A DNA stretch of 64,000 bases from Liminaster sp964567855. GTDB taxonomy: Bacteria > Bacteroidota > Bacteroidia > Bacteroidales > UBA3663. The notes under the pieces are model-generated. The model searched no databases and had not been told where the DNA came from. It was given only the letters and a program-made list of their open reading frames with translations. Shown here piece after piece: positions 54,201 to 62,723 of this stretch. The stretch lies in assembly GCA_964567855.1 (NCBI GenBank), contig CAZMOE010000009.1, positions 1 to 64,000 on the forward strand, in the 5' to 3' direction. Every line of letters begins with the position of its first letter. Position 1 is the first letter of the stretch. The position numbers and the translations under genes are program-made.

Positions 54201-54603
54201 CTCCGGTAAAGGCTTTGGCCGAAACACCGAGATCAGTCCTCGAAACTTTTTCGGTAGCGACCACAACCTCACTCAACTGCTTAGAATCTTCAGACAAGGT
54301 GACATCCTGCACCTTTTGCCCGGTATAAGGAATACGTTGCGTATTCATACCGATGAAAGAATAGACAAGCGTCAGTTTATCACCTACCGGCAATTTCAGA
54401 GAATAACTACCGTTCATATCGGTAATGGCACCTGTCAAGACTCGATTCTGCTCATTGACAATAGATATGTTTACACCCATACAAGGCTCCTTATCAGAAC
54501 CGAATAACTCATATACCGTACCGGTAATGACTTGAGCAAATGCCGGAGTAGCCCCCAACAGAGCGACCAGCAAAAGACAGAGTTTAAAATATATGTTTCT
54601 CAT
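51295..54603 (-). CDS. SusC/RagA family TonB-dependent transporter (pair A)
   Basis: 1102 residues; signal peptide ending near PAFAQ, a carboxypeptidase-D regulatory-like domain (~25-100), then the plug (SVEEALQGQLAGVDILAGGD, IRIRGTATLNSSADPLIVIN, NIEVLKDAASTALYGTKGAN) and the large beta-barrel with C-terminal RRFAAGFTLNF. The GxxLITTKKG-type stretch after the plug is canonical for SusC. No STN domain is present. It lies between the FAS1 lipoprotein upstream (125 bases) and its SusD partner. Confidence 0.96.
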   Translation of the reverse strand: MRNIYFKLCLLLVALLGATPAFAQVITGTVYELFGSDKEPCMGVNISIVNEQNRVLTGAITDMNGSYSLKLPVGDKLTLVYSFIGMNTQRIPYTGQKVQDVTLSEDSKQLSEVVVATEKVSRTDLGVSAKAFTGASQAIKMDQVMESLPVSSVEEALQGQLAGVDILAGGDPGAKGSIRIRGTATLNSSADPLIVINGVPYNTDISDDFDFATANTDDFADMLSLNPNDIENIEVLKDAASTALYGTKGANGVLLITTKKGAQGKPKFTFSNKTTLKIEPDAIPMLSGDEYTAYMQDAIWNTANARGIATSASLLDQLFDKKSYAIGYQPDWSYFDEYNTNTDWLGRAVKNAVTTDNNFAMSGGGEKANYRFSLGYTTEDGTTKGYGMTRLTSSLNIGYNFSDRLNVSAEFTYSDTENEEAFFKSDAVRTESMRKMPNKSPYYIDDVTKKPTDVYFTYQDANEFQGAFSGDKGKRTGRNFHPIVVMDDSYSSVNTKEEKITFRPTYRILVDENKVPILTLSGYVSMKFKTVKTKQFLPQEATGVSIESDWANYGYDGYSNNLSLQTESKLLFNKDWKDRNHQLVAAAIWRTTQSSGSTYASSVYGVASSGMSDPTTGGTIYSGSINSGTSEARTLSLIGNVNYTFYQWLTLNATVNYEGNSAISSVNRWGLFQSYGGAVHLTEIPAVAESAPWLSQAKLRASWGQSGKAPSGTSPYVGTYTALTDKYGTVTPIVPNAMQLDKLKWETSEEVDYGADLAFADNKVRMTFDWYKKVTKDLLQSNVKVSNVSSFASIAYTNSGELSNTGWEYRIDYEVFKNKDWRVALNFNINRNENQIEKLPSNLTEEQYSAKNGTYAMKLIEGTPVGSFFGYRYKGVYQNTEDTYARDAHGNVMRDLEGKAIVMKNMDITCFPGDAKYEDINHDGKIDQNDIVYIGNCNPVVTGGGGANVSWKNWALTIFLHYRLGQKVVNTTRMNNEAMYNEDNQSKSVLRRWRNEGDDTDIPRALYRYGYNYLGSDRFVEDCSFVRLKTLSLTYKLPKRVCEKFHASGLSVFVTGYDLFTFTDYKGQDPEVTLPSKLTDLAEDKSSTPRSRRFAAGFTLNF

Positions 54604-54728
54604 AATCTAGAATTAACGACTTTTATAATATACAATGATCCTGGAGCTATCCCGATCCGATTTCCGACAATCAAGGAAGTACAACGATCTCATCGTAAAC
54701 CAATCATTACTACTAATCATTTATTCAA

Positions 54729-57233
54729 TTAACGTGGCCATTTATCTTCAAACACACCTTCGATGAAATGAACACATCCGTCATCGAATACAAACGGCAG
54801 ATAATCATATTTACCAAGGAAGTTGATCCTTTTACCTTCGGCACCTTTGACCCAGGCCGTCAGTCGATCGCCCTCATCTTTAATATAGACTGTAGCGCTT
54901 ATGGCTGGAGTAACCGAAATGTCTGCAATAGTAGGAATACCGCCATCCTTTTCCATATCTTCACCCCATCCGATATATGGATAATTGGAGCAAGGGGCTG
55001 TGCTTTCCGGCAAGAAATATTCAAGCATATAGTGCTGGAAATCTGCCAAGGTGGCAGGATCCGTAGAACATTTAGACCAGAAATCCGGATCATCAGCATT
55101 CAGAGAAGTTGTCGTGACATAGGGGAACTCACCGGCAAGAATAGCACTCTTGATAGCATCCGTAGTGGGAACAAGCATTATGCAGTCTTCCGTCATATAG
55201 TTCATGGTCTGAGCCTGCTCGTCAATCATCTCGGCAAGAATGAGCATCTGTATAAAGCCCTGGAAGAGGGTTCCCTCGTCATTGCGGTGAGAATACATCA
55301 TCGGGACGAAGTTCGCATAGATCGCGTTTTCGTTAGAACCCTCCAGCAAGAAGGTCTGATTTTCCGTGTCATATTCATAGCAGTGACCGTTGCTCCATGG
55401 TTGTCCGCGGAAAGTCAGCTCTTTAAGATCGGCATAGACCGACGCCGGATTCACATCCATATTACCGGCATATTCGATCAAAGAATTATATTTGAAACTG
55501 TTTGTTATCTTTCCGTTCTTTACATACCAATATAATTTATAATTGGTAGACAAAGTGCGGTAGACTTTGACGCCGTCGCCCGTCGGCAATCCTTCCATGG
55601 GTGCGCCATCCAGGCTGACGACATGGCTGTTCACGAAATTCTGCTGGGTAGCGGAACCCAGGTTAGAGGCCGGAGTACTACCAACAGGACCATTTTTCAA
55701 CTTTCCGCTGGCCTCATCATACCAGATGTTATTGGCCTCGAACTGAGCATTATTCGGATAAAGCGCAATAAAACTTACAGCATCCTGACAAAGCGTAGAG
55801 TTCATATCAGAGCTGGTAAGCATCTGAAGGAAATTGCTGTAACGCTTGTATTTATAGGCCGGACCGGTAACCGAACCGAAGACGGCCGGAGGTGTCAACA
55901 AATTCTGACCGTAAAGCACACCATTGACACACATTTTACGATTTTCCTTCGGAATGGCAGTTTCATCATACGGATCGAATTTGATTGTCATTCCGGTAAA
56001 CTGGTTGACAATCTTGCCTTCCGCAATCTCATCGGGGAATGCAAGATAGTTAAAGCTATTATTGGAACTGCCGAAATTTCCACAAATACAGTTGCTTAAC
56101 AGATAGCCGATCGCATCGCTGGAAATAGAATCATAAGAAACCTCTGTCGGGTAACCGGTATCACCGTCACCCCAATAAGATCTGTAAAATTCATCAAACG
56201 CGGCATTGGTCGGTGCAAAAATAGAATGGGCCACCGATGACAACTGGGCCATTGCGCTATATTGCGTCACAGGCCATTCGCTATCAATGGCGACAAGCGG
56301 GAAATTGCGGCTCTCATAAAGACGCTGATAATAAGTCTTTGTTCCACCGCCATAGGTATTGGTCAGATCTTCGTCGGCACGATAATATGCATATTGATCG
56401 TACAATTCAAGGAACTGGCTATATTCCGGATTTTTCTCCAATTCGGTATGTATAGTTTCCAACGGACGAAGCACTTTATCCACATAATAAATAAAACCGT
56501 TTTTGGTCATGACCTCATACTCGGTCACGACAGCATTGGCGACATTAAAACCATTATCGCCCTTCCATTCGGTTTCCGGGAAAAAGTATTCGTAGTTTTT
56601 CTTCGCATCAATAAGTTTCGTCTCAAACATATTGTGCGAGAAGACCGGCAAAAAACGTTCCAGATGATAAACATCGACCGTCACACCCGACGTGTCTCGT
56701 ATTTCTCCCGCGCCGGTGTCCTCGTTGGTAATTTGAAACATTCGTTTAGGGGTGTCCTGAGACGGTGCATCCTGACTACGCGTGCGGAATTTATAGTAAA
56801 GACCGGCATTCTGCAGTTTCTCTTCCTCACTGGCGCCGTCACCTTCCAATGGACGGAAGTTCATCAGTTTCGCCTTATCGAAAGAGTAATAAAGACAATG
56901 GAAACCAATCAGCTTCTTGACTTCCGCCTTGTCCAGATCCTCGATAGATTCGGTCTGATAGTTGTCACGAAGGTATTTCCGAAACGATTCATCATCCGGA
57001 GCCATAACGGTCATAATGGCACGACCTTTCAGCAATGCAGTATAGTCTGCAATTTCAACACCTTTCAAAAAAATAGAATAATTGCCCCGCTCTTCCAGCA
57101 CCTCGTAGATACTTCCTTTCAACCATTTCGGCACTTCGTAGTAATCTTCCATCTCATCTTGACAAGATGTCCAAAACAACGGAATAAAGACGGCACAAAC
57201 TAAGATTTTGATCCTTTTAAACATTGTTTTCAT
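54729..57233 (-). CDS. Large multi-FAS1 lipoprotein
   Basis: 834 residues; the signal ends in the lipobox WTSCQDEM. Several FAS1-like units can be followed: ~40-250 (GNYSIFLKGVEIADYTALLK, TVMAPDDESFRKYL), ~265-470 (YSQFLELYDQYAYY, HSIFAPTNAAFDEFYRSYW), a weaker one after ~470 (YSNFLQMLTSSDMN) and a last one near the C-terminus (CIMLVPTTDAIKSAI, HYMLEYFLPE). The start may be residue 1 or the methionine at residue 4. As first gene of the cluster it is probably surface-exposed and may act in adhesion or ligand capture for the downstream SusC/SusD, which is inference from position. Confidence 0.85.
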   Translation of the reverse strand: MKTMFKRIKILVCAVFIPLFWTSCQDEMEDYYEVPKWLKGSIYEVLEERGNYSIFLKGVEIADYTALLKGRAIMTVMAPDDESFRKYLRDNYQTESIEDLDKAEVKKLIGFHCLYYSFDKAKLMNFRPLEGDGASEEEKLQNAGLYYKFRTRSQDAPSQDTPKRMFQITNEDTGAGEIRDTSGVTVDVYHLERFLPVFSHNMFETKLIDAKKNYEYFFPETEWKGDNGFNVANAVVTEYEVMTKNGFIYYVDKVLRPLETIHTELEKNPEYSQFLELYDQYAYYRADEDLTNTYGGGTKTYYQRLYESRNFPLVAIDSEWPVTQYSAMAQLSSVAHSIFAPTNAAFDEFYRSYWGDGDTGYPTEVSYDSISSDAIGYLLSNCICGNFGSSNNSFNYLAFPDEIAEGKIVNQFTGMTIKFDPYDETAIPKENRKMCVNGVLYGQNLLTPPAVFGSVTGPAYKYKRYSNFLQMLTSSDMNSTLCQDAVSFIALYPNNAQFEANNIWYDEASGKLKNGPVGSTPASNLGSATQQNFVNSHVVSLDGAPMEGLPTGDGVKVYRTLSTNYKLYWYVKNGKITNSFKYNSLIEYAGNMDVNPASVYADLKELTFRGQPWSNGHCYEYDTENQTFLLEGSNENAIYANFVPMMYSHRNDEGTLFQGFIQMLILAEMIDEQAQTMNYMTEDCIMLVPTTDAIKSAILAGEFPYVTTTSLNADDPDFWSKCSTDPATLADFQHYMLEYFLPESTAPCSNYPYIGWGEDMEKDGGIPTIADISVTPAISATVYIKDEGDRLTAWVKGAEGKRINFLGKYDYLPFVFDDGCVHFIEGVFEDKWPR

Positions 57234-57732
57234 GATATGATGTTAATAATATTCACCATGGATTATTTTGCTATTTAAACAAATATTTTAATGCAAAGAA
57301 ACTGTTTTTCCAACAAACCAACAAATATTATTTTAGTTTTAATATCATTTTCCCCGAAAAATAACAAATAATTCCACTTGATGAATTAAAATTACACCCT
57401 TCATTATAAGAGTGTCAAGCAAAAGCGCCGGCAGCTTCAATTCTATCCGAAGGGTTTCACGCGATCTTTTCAGCGTCTACAATATAACCGGAGGGCGGAA
57501 ATTCACTCCGGCAACATGTACAAATAGCATGAAATCCCATTCATTTTTCAAAGACAGCAACATCCATTATCCGAAGGCCTTTTCCCACATTCAGCGAACC
57601 GATATTCATCATAAACAACCGGGATAAAATATGCCGGCAACAACCGGATCCAGCCCTCCGAACCCAATCCTATGTTCCGGCAAGATAACCCGTCCTATGA
57701 CCCGCAGTTCCATGCGAACAGCACAAAACAAA
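57234..57732. other. Gap upstream of the SusCD-fasciclin cluster
   Basis: About 500 bases that should contain the promoter of the leftward cluster. The minus strand shows AATATTTG (57280-57287) and again nearby (57322-57329), one base away from TAnnTTTG, with no well-spaced -33 element. No gene for a regulator (HTCS, SusR or ECF sigma) is present. Short open frames here have no protein-like content. Confidence 0.5.
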
Positions 57733-57761
57733 GTGGCCGTGCGAACATGTCGCACGGCCAC
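57733..57761 (-). terminator. Terminator of the etf/acyl-CoA dehydrogenase unit
   Basis: Perfect 12-bp arms (GTGGCCGTGCGA / TCGCACGGCCAC) with a 5-base loop, 22 bases after the acyl-CoA dehydrogenase stop. On the minus strand it runs into CTTTGTTTTGT. Confidence 0.88.
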
Positions 57762-57783
57762 CGATACAATTCAAATCTCGATA

Positions 57784-59490
57784 TTACTTGCGGTAATTTA
57801 CGAGGCCTGCGCTGTCGATATTCTCAATAAAGCTGGCGTGCTTCTCGATTTCAGCAGCGGCAAAATTGACATAGACATTGGCCGAAGTCTGGAACAATTC
57901 CGGTGCCTTTGTTGCATCGGCCAGAATCAGATGACACATGATGATGTCGGCTGCCATTTCATAAAGACGGCGTGCAGTGAAATCAAGCAACTCCTGATCC
58001 TTCTGTTCATTGATCTTGGCTACGGCCGCATTATATTTAACGGCCATGGCAACCACCCGATCTTTCAGACCCTGCAATGCCGGAGCCACCTCGGCCTGTT
58101 CCAACTCAGCAATATGATTGCCATAGAATCCGTTGGTCACATAGCGAATAGCCGCAACAGTCTGTAACTGCGTCGTACCCTCGTAAATAGAGGTAATACG
58201 AGCATCGCGATACAAACGCTGGCAGGCATACTCCAACATGAAGCCGGAACCGCCATGGATCTGAATGCAATCATAAGCATTCTGATTGCAATACTCCGAA
58301 TTCATACCTTTAGCCAAAGGTGTGAAGGCGTCAGCCAGTTTTGAGTACAATTTCTGCTCTTTCTTCTCCTCCGGAGTCAAGGCACGTTCACGAGAAATAT
58401 CATCAAGAGCCTTGTAGATGTCCACATAACGGGATGTCATGTAAAGCAGAGAACGGCCGGCGTCCAATTTTGCCTTCATGATAGCCAGCATGTCATAAAC
58501 AGCTGGAAAATTGATGATGTTCTGACCGAACTGACGACGATCCTTGGCATAAGCAAGACCTTCGTTATAGGCGGCCTGGCTGATACCTACCGACTGAGCG
58601 GCGATACCCAGACGGGCACCATTCATCAGGGCCATTACATATTTGATCAAACCTAACTTGCGACTGCCGCAAAGTTCTGCCTTAGCGTTTTTATAAACCA
58701 GCTCACAGGTCGGACTTCCATGAATACCGAGTTTGTTTTCGATACGGCGGACATCCACTCCACCCTGACGCTTGTCATAAATAAACATCGAAAGACCGCG
58801 TCCGTCCCGTGTACCTTCTTCCGAACGGGCAAGTACCAGGTGAATATCAGAATCGCCGTTCGTGATAAAGCGCTTACAGCCGTTCAACAACCAGCAATTA
58901 TCCTTCTCAGACCATGTAGCTTTAAGCATCACAGACTGCAGATCGGAACCCGCATCGGGTTCGGTCAAGTCCATTGACATAGTTTCACCCTGGCAGACAC
59001 GAGGAATATAGCGTGCGTGCTGATCCTTGTCACCGAATTCATACAAGGTCTCGATACAATCCTGCAAAGACCAGATGTTTTCAAAACCGGCATCGGCAGC
59101 GGCAATGATTTCGTTGATAGCCGTATAAGGAGCCACCGGGAAATTAAGACCGCCATACTGACGAGGCATCGTAACGCCGTTCAAACCGGCCTTAACGGTA
59201 GCATCCAGATTTTCCTTGGTCTTGCTTGCATAGTCGACGCGACCATTGGCACAATGAGGACCCTCCGCGTCAACACTTTCAGCATTGGGAGCGATAATGT
59301 TGGCAGCGATATCGCCCGTGAGATCAAGCACACGGTCATAGGAATCCATGGCATCCTCGAAGTTCTGAGGAGCATAATCAAACTCATCCTTATCGCGGAA
59401 GTTGCGCTCCTTGAGCTCAACGATGCGCTTCATCAACGGATGATTCAAGTGGAACTTGATTTCCGGATTGTCTATATAATAATTAGCCAT
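57784..59490 (-). CDS. Acyl-CoA dehydrogenase family protein
   Basis: FAD-dependent enzyme of 568 residues that introduces a 2,3 double bond into an acyl-CoA, passing electrons to the electron-transfer flavoprotein encoded just upstream. It is longer than the ~380-residue short-chain enzymes because of a C-terminal helical extension (~470-568). Seen: MSMDLTEPDAGSDLQS, RFITNGDSDIHLVLARSEEG, KLGIHGSPTCELVYKNAKAE, and RDARITSIYEGTTQLQTVAA with the usual catalytic-glutamate neighbourhood. Acyl-chain preference cannot be told from this. It starts 36 bases after etfA. Confidence 0.93.
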   Translation of the reverse strand: MANYYIDNPEIKFHLNHPLMKRIVELKERNFRDKDEFDYAPQNFEDAMDSYDRVLDLTGDIAANIIAPNAESVDAEGPHCANGRVDYASKTKENLDATVKAGLNGVTMPRQYGGLNFPVAPYTAINEIIAAADAGFENIWSLQDCIETLYEFGDKDQHARYIPRVCQGETMSMDLTEPDAGSDLQSVMLKATWSEKDNCWLLNGCKRFITNGDSDIHLVLARSEEGTRDGRGLSMFIYDKRQGGVDVRRIENKLGIHGSPTCELVYKNAKAELCGSRKLGLIKYVMALMNGARLGIAAQSVGISQAAYNEGLAYAKDRRQFGQNIINFPAVYDMLAIMKAKLDAGRSLLYMTSRYVDIYKALDDISRERALTPEEKKEQKLYSKLADAFTPLAKGMNSEYCNQNAYDCIQIHGGSGFMLEYACQRLYRDARITSIYEGTTQLQTVAAIRYVTNGFYGNHIAELEQAEVAPALQGLKDRVVAMAVKYNAAVAKINEQKDQELLDFTARRLYEMAADIIMCHLILADATKAPELFQTSANVYVNFAAAEIEKHASFIENIDSAGLVNYRK

Positions 59491-59526
59491 ATTCTTTCAA
59501 ATAAATTAAATTGACGATTCGAAAAA

Positions 59527-60570
59527 TTATTTTGAATTCTTCTTATAATACTTGATCATTTTAGGAACAACCTCCTCAACAGTACCATTGATGACATAGT
59601 CTGCAATAGTATTGATAGGAGCATTCGGATCGCTGTTCACGGAAATGATGATACCGGATTCCTGCATACCTGCGATATGCTGAATCTGGCCGGAAATTCC
59701 ACAAGCAATATAGACCTTAGGACGAACAGTTACACCCGTCTGACCGATTTGGCGGTCATGATCGGCATAACCGGCATCCACCGCGGCACGACTGGCACCC
59801 ACTTCGGCATGCAACTCTTTGGCCAATTCAAAAAGCATATCGAAACCTTCTTTAGAACCGACGCCATAACCACCGGCCACGACAATAGATGCGCCTTTAA
59901 GATTATGTTTAGCCTTTTCAATATGACGGTCGAGCACCTTCACCACATATTCGGTTTCAGGCACATACTTGGCTACGTCATGTTTTACGACTTCACCCTG
60001 ATAATTGGCATCGAGGATCTCTTTTTTCATCACGCCCTCACGAACAGTAGCCATCTGAGGACGATGTTCCGGATTGACAATCGTTGCAACGATATTGCCA
60101 CCGAATGCCGGACGAATCTGATACAACTGCTGCGTATAGTGCTTTACAATCGGCTTCTTGTTTTCATCGAAACCTACGTTCATGTCGAAATCTCCGATTT
60201 CCAACTGAGTACAATCGGCCGTCAAACCGCTGAAAAGAGCCGATGAAACACGCGGACCCAAGTCGCGGCCGATAACGGTAGCGCCCATGAGGCAAATCTG
60301 CGGTTGTTCCTCTTTAAAAAGATTCACGACAAGCGCCGTATGAGGATTGGAGGTGTACGGGAAAAGACCCTCGGCATCAAAAACGTGGACTTTATCGACG
60401 CCGTAAGGCAGCACCTGCTTCTCTACGCCTTCGAGACCGGAACCGGCACAAATACATTCCAACTGAACTCCTAACTCATTGGCCAACTTACGCCCCTTGG
60501 TCAAAAGTTCCAAACTTACATCAGCGACGGTTGCGCCTTCAAGTTCACAATATACAAATACATTATTCAT
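59527..60570 (-). CDS. etfA: Electron transfer flavoprotein alpha subunit
   Basis: 347 residues; binds the ETF FAD in its C-terminal domain. Seen: an N-terminal alpha/beta domain, GASIVVAGGYGVGSKEGFDM and LGASRAAVDAGYADHDRQIG-type stretch (VGASRAAVDAGY), then QTGVTVRPKVYIACGISGQI and NSDPNAPINTIADYVINGTV, which together form the FAD-binding signature. It pairs with EtfB upstream and reduces or is reduced by the acyl-CoA dehydrogenase downstream. The gap to etfB is 138 bases. Confidence 0.96.
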   Translation of the reverse strand: MNNVFVYCELEGATVADVSLELLTKGRKLANELGVQLECICAGSGLEGVEKQVLPYGVDKVHVFDAEGLFPYTSNPHTALVVNLFKEEQPQICLMGATVIGRDLGPRVSSALFSGLTADCTQLEIGDFDMNVGFDENKKPIVKHYTQQLYQIRPAFGGNIVATIVNPEHRPQMATVREGVMKKEILDANYQGEVVKHDVAKYVPETEYVVKVLDRHIEKAKHNLKGASIVVAGGYGVGSKEGFDMLFELAKELHAEVGASRAAVDAGYADHDRQIGQTGVTVRPKVYIACGISGQIQHIAGMQESGIIISVNSDPNAPINTIADYVINGTVEEVVPKMIKYYKKNSK

Positions 60571-60708
60571 ATTTCTCTGTATTATAAATTACGACTGCGG
60601 ACAATCGATAAATCGTGTCATACAGGCTTTCCGATCATATTGGATTCCATAATCCGACCGGTCTTTCAGACACACAGTGATATCGCTCCGGCAATCATAA
60701 TCATGAAT

Positions 60709-61587
60709 TTATCCAATAGTATTGCTTTCAAGGAGTTCTACAATCAAGCCCTCTACATCAGCGTCGCTGGCGGTCATCGTACGGCTTTCCTTGGCCTTGA
60801 ATACAATATTCTTCACAGCCTTGACATTGGTAGGAGAACCGGCCTTACCCACCTGCTTGAGATCCGCTTCGATATCGGCGGCACCCCACTGATTGATATT
60901 CAAGAACGGTTTGGCGGCCAAAAGAGCATCATACTCTTCGCTGGTCTGTACACGTTCGGCAGGAGCGGTAGCCTTCTTATACTTCATAACGCGCTTTGCG
61001 TTACGCGGACGACAGGGAGCGGCAGAGCCATTCACAGTTACAACCAACGGCAACGGACCCTCTACGGTTTCAACACCGCCATCGATATGACGTTTTACCG
61101 TAATGCGACGGTTCACCTCATCCAAGTTAAGGATTTCCTCGGCATAAGTAATCTGAGTAAGACCCAGTTTTTCGGCAATCTGCGGACCTACCTGAGCCGT
61201 ATCTCCGTCGATAGCCTGACGACCGCCCAGGATGATGTCATAATCTCCTATTTTCTTAATTGCCTGAGAAAGGGTATAGCTGGTAGCCAACGTATCAGCA
61301 CCACCCAGACAGCGATCGGTGATTACATAACCCTCATCAGCACCACGATAAAGGGCCTCACGAATTACTTCAGCCGATTTGGGAAGTCCCATGGTCAAAA
61401 CAGAAATCGTAGAGCCGGGGAATTGCTCTTTCAGACGAAGTGCCTGCTCAAGAGCATTGAGATCTTCCGGATTGAAAACAGCAGGAAGTGCTGCACGATT
61501 GACAGTACCTTCCGGTGTCATAGCATCCGGGCCTACGTTTCTTGTGTCTGGTACTTGCTTGGCAAGTACAATGATTTTCAAAGCCAT
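60709..61587 (-). CDS. etfB: Electron transfer flavoprotein beta subunit
   Basis: 292 residues; a Rossmann-like domain that holds a second nucleotide (AMP in simple ETFs, FAD in bifurcating ones). Seen: MALKIIVLAKQVPDTRNVGP, NPEDLNALEQALRLKEQFPG, ADTLATSYTLSQAIKKIGDY, and the conserved LGGRQAIDGDTAQVGPQIAE. At 292 residues it is longer than mitochondrial EtfB. I cannot decide from sequence alone between the AMP and the bifurcating type. It is 116 bases downstream of asd, with no clear promoter in between. Confidence 0.96.
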   Translation of the reverse strand: MALKIIVLAKQVPDTRNVGPDAMTPEGTVNRAALPAVFNPEDLNALEQALRLKEQFPGSTISVLTMGLPKSAEVIREALYRGADEGYVITDRCLGGADTLATSYTLSQAIKKIGDYDIILGGRQAIDGDTAQVGPQIAEKLGLTQITYAEEILNLDEVNRRITVKRHIDGGVETVEGPLPLVVTVNGSAAPCRPRNAKRVMKYKKATAPAERVQTSEEYDALLAAKPFLNINQWGAADIEADLKQVGKAGSPTNVKAVKNIVFKAKESRTMTASDADVEGLIVELLESNTIG

Positions 61588-61703
61588 ATATTTTAATTAA
61601 AAATTATGAATTAATTATGAAGTTATGCGCTGGCAAGGCTCTATTCGCTGAGAAGAAGCTAAAATACAGGATTTCTCCAAGCTGGCATTGCCAATGCGCC
61701 TTG

Positions 61704-62723
61704 TTATTTTTCTTTTTTCAGTCCGTTATTTGCGACCAGCCATTCGGCAATCTGCACGGCATTAAGTGCCGCGCCTTTTTTGATCTGATCGCCGACAAGC
61801 CAGAATGTCAAGCCGTTCGGATTAGCGATGTCCTTCCTGATTCTGCCGACATAAACATCATCCTTACCGGCCAAGAAAAGCGGCATCGGATAAACCTTAT
61901 TGCCGGGATCATCCATCAGCTGTACACCTTCAGCAGCAGCAATCGCCTCACGGGCTTCATCCACGCCGAGAGGGCGTTCCGTCTCTATCCAAACCGCCTC
62001 CGAATGCGAGCGAAGCGAAGGGACACGCACGCACATCGCCGAACAAGCCACGTCGCTGTGCATAATCTTGCGGGTCTCGTTAAACATCTTCATCTCCTCT
62101 TTTGTATATCCGTTATCTGTAAAGACATCGATCTGCGGAATAACATTATAGGCCAGCTGATACTGGAACTTGCTCACTGTAACGGGCTTTTCATCCAGCA
62201 CTTCACGATATTGCTGTTCCAATTCGGCCATAGCGGCGGCACCGGCACCGCTGGCCGCCTGATAGCTGGCGACATGAATCCGCCTGATATGGCTAAGGCG
62301 CTCCAAGGCCTGCAGAACAACCACCATCATGATCGTCGTGCAATTCGGATTGGCAATGATCCCTCTGGGTCGGTCGAGCGCATCTTTTGCGTTACACTCC
62401 GGAACGACCAAGGGGACATCATCCTCCATACGGAAAGCACTGGAGTTGTCAATCATCACCGCTCCATACTTGGTAATGTCGGCGGCATATTCACGGGAAA
62501 CCCCGGCACCGGCAGAGGTAAAGGCAATGTCGACGTCTTTAAAATCGTCGTTATGCAGGAGCTCCCTGACCGCAATATTCTTACCCCTAAAAGTGTATGT
62601 TTGACCGGCACTACGTGCAGAACCGAAAAGAAGCAACTCGTCGATCGGGAAATCGCGCTGCTCCAGCACTTTTAAAAATTCCTGTCCGACGGCGCCGCTT
62701 ACGCCAACAATTGCGACTTTCAT
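61704..62723 (-). CDS. asd: Aspartate-semialdehyde dehydrogenase
   Basis: Reduces aspartyl phosphate to aspartate semialdehyde, the branch point to lysine/diaminopimelate, threonine and methionine. 339 residues. Seen: the nucleotide-binding start VAIVGVSGAVGQEFLKVLEQ, the catalytic cysteine in IANPNCTTIMMVV, ASYQAASGAGAAAMAELEQQ, and the substrate-binding RVPSLRSHSEAVWIETE. It has a good upstream promoter. Its product also feeds isoleucine through threonine, but it is 28 kb from the ilv operon. Confidence 0.97.
   Translation of the reverse strand: MKVAIVGVSGAVGQEFLKVLEQRDFPIDELLLFGSARSAGQTYTFRGKNIAVRELLHNDDFKDVDIAFTSAGAGVSREYAADITKYGAVMIDNSSAFRMEDDVPLVVPECNAKDALDRPRGIIANPNCTTIMMVVVLQALERLSHIRRIHVASYQAASGAGAAAMAELEQQYREVLDEKPVTVSKFQYQLAYNVIPQIDVFTDNGYTKEEMKMFNETRKIMHSDVACSAMCVRVPSLRSHSEAVWIETERPLGVDEAREAIAAAEGVQLMDDPGNKVYPMPLFLAGKDDVYVGRIRKDIANPNGLTFWLVGDQIKKGAALNAVQIAEWLVANNGLKKEK

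Noticed and set aside
57412..58167. Plus-strand open frames near the acyl-CoA dehydrogenase terminator
   Set aside because: They cross a perfect terminator or run antisense to the dehydrogenase gene and show no protein-like composition.
61588..61703. Small inverted repeat (GGCATTGCCAATGC) after asd considered as terminator
   Set aside because: The stem is only 5 bp and no U-run follows on the minus strand.
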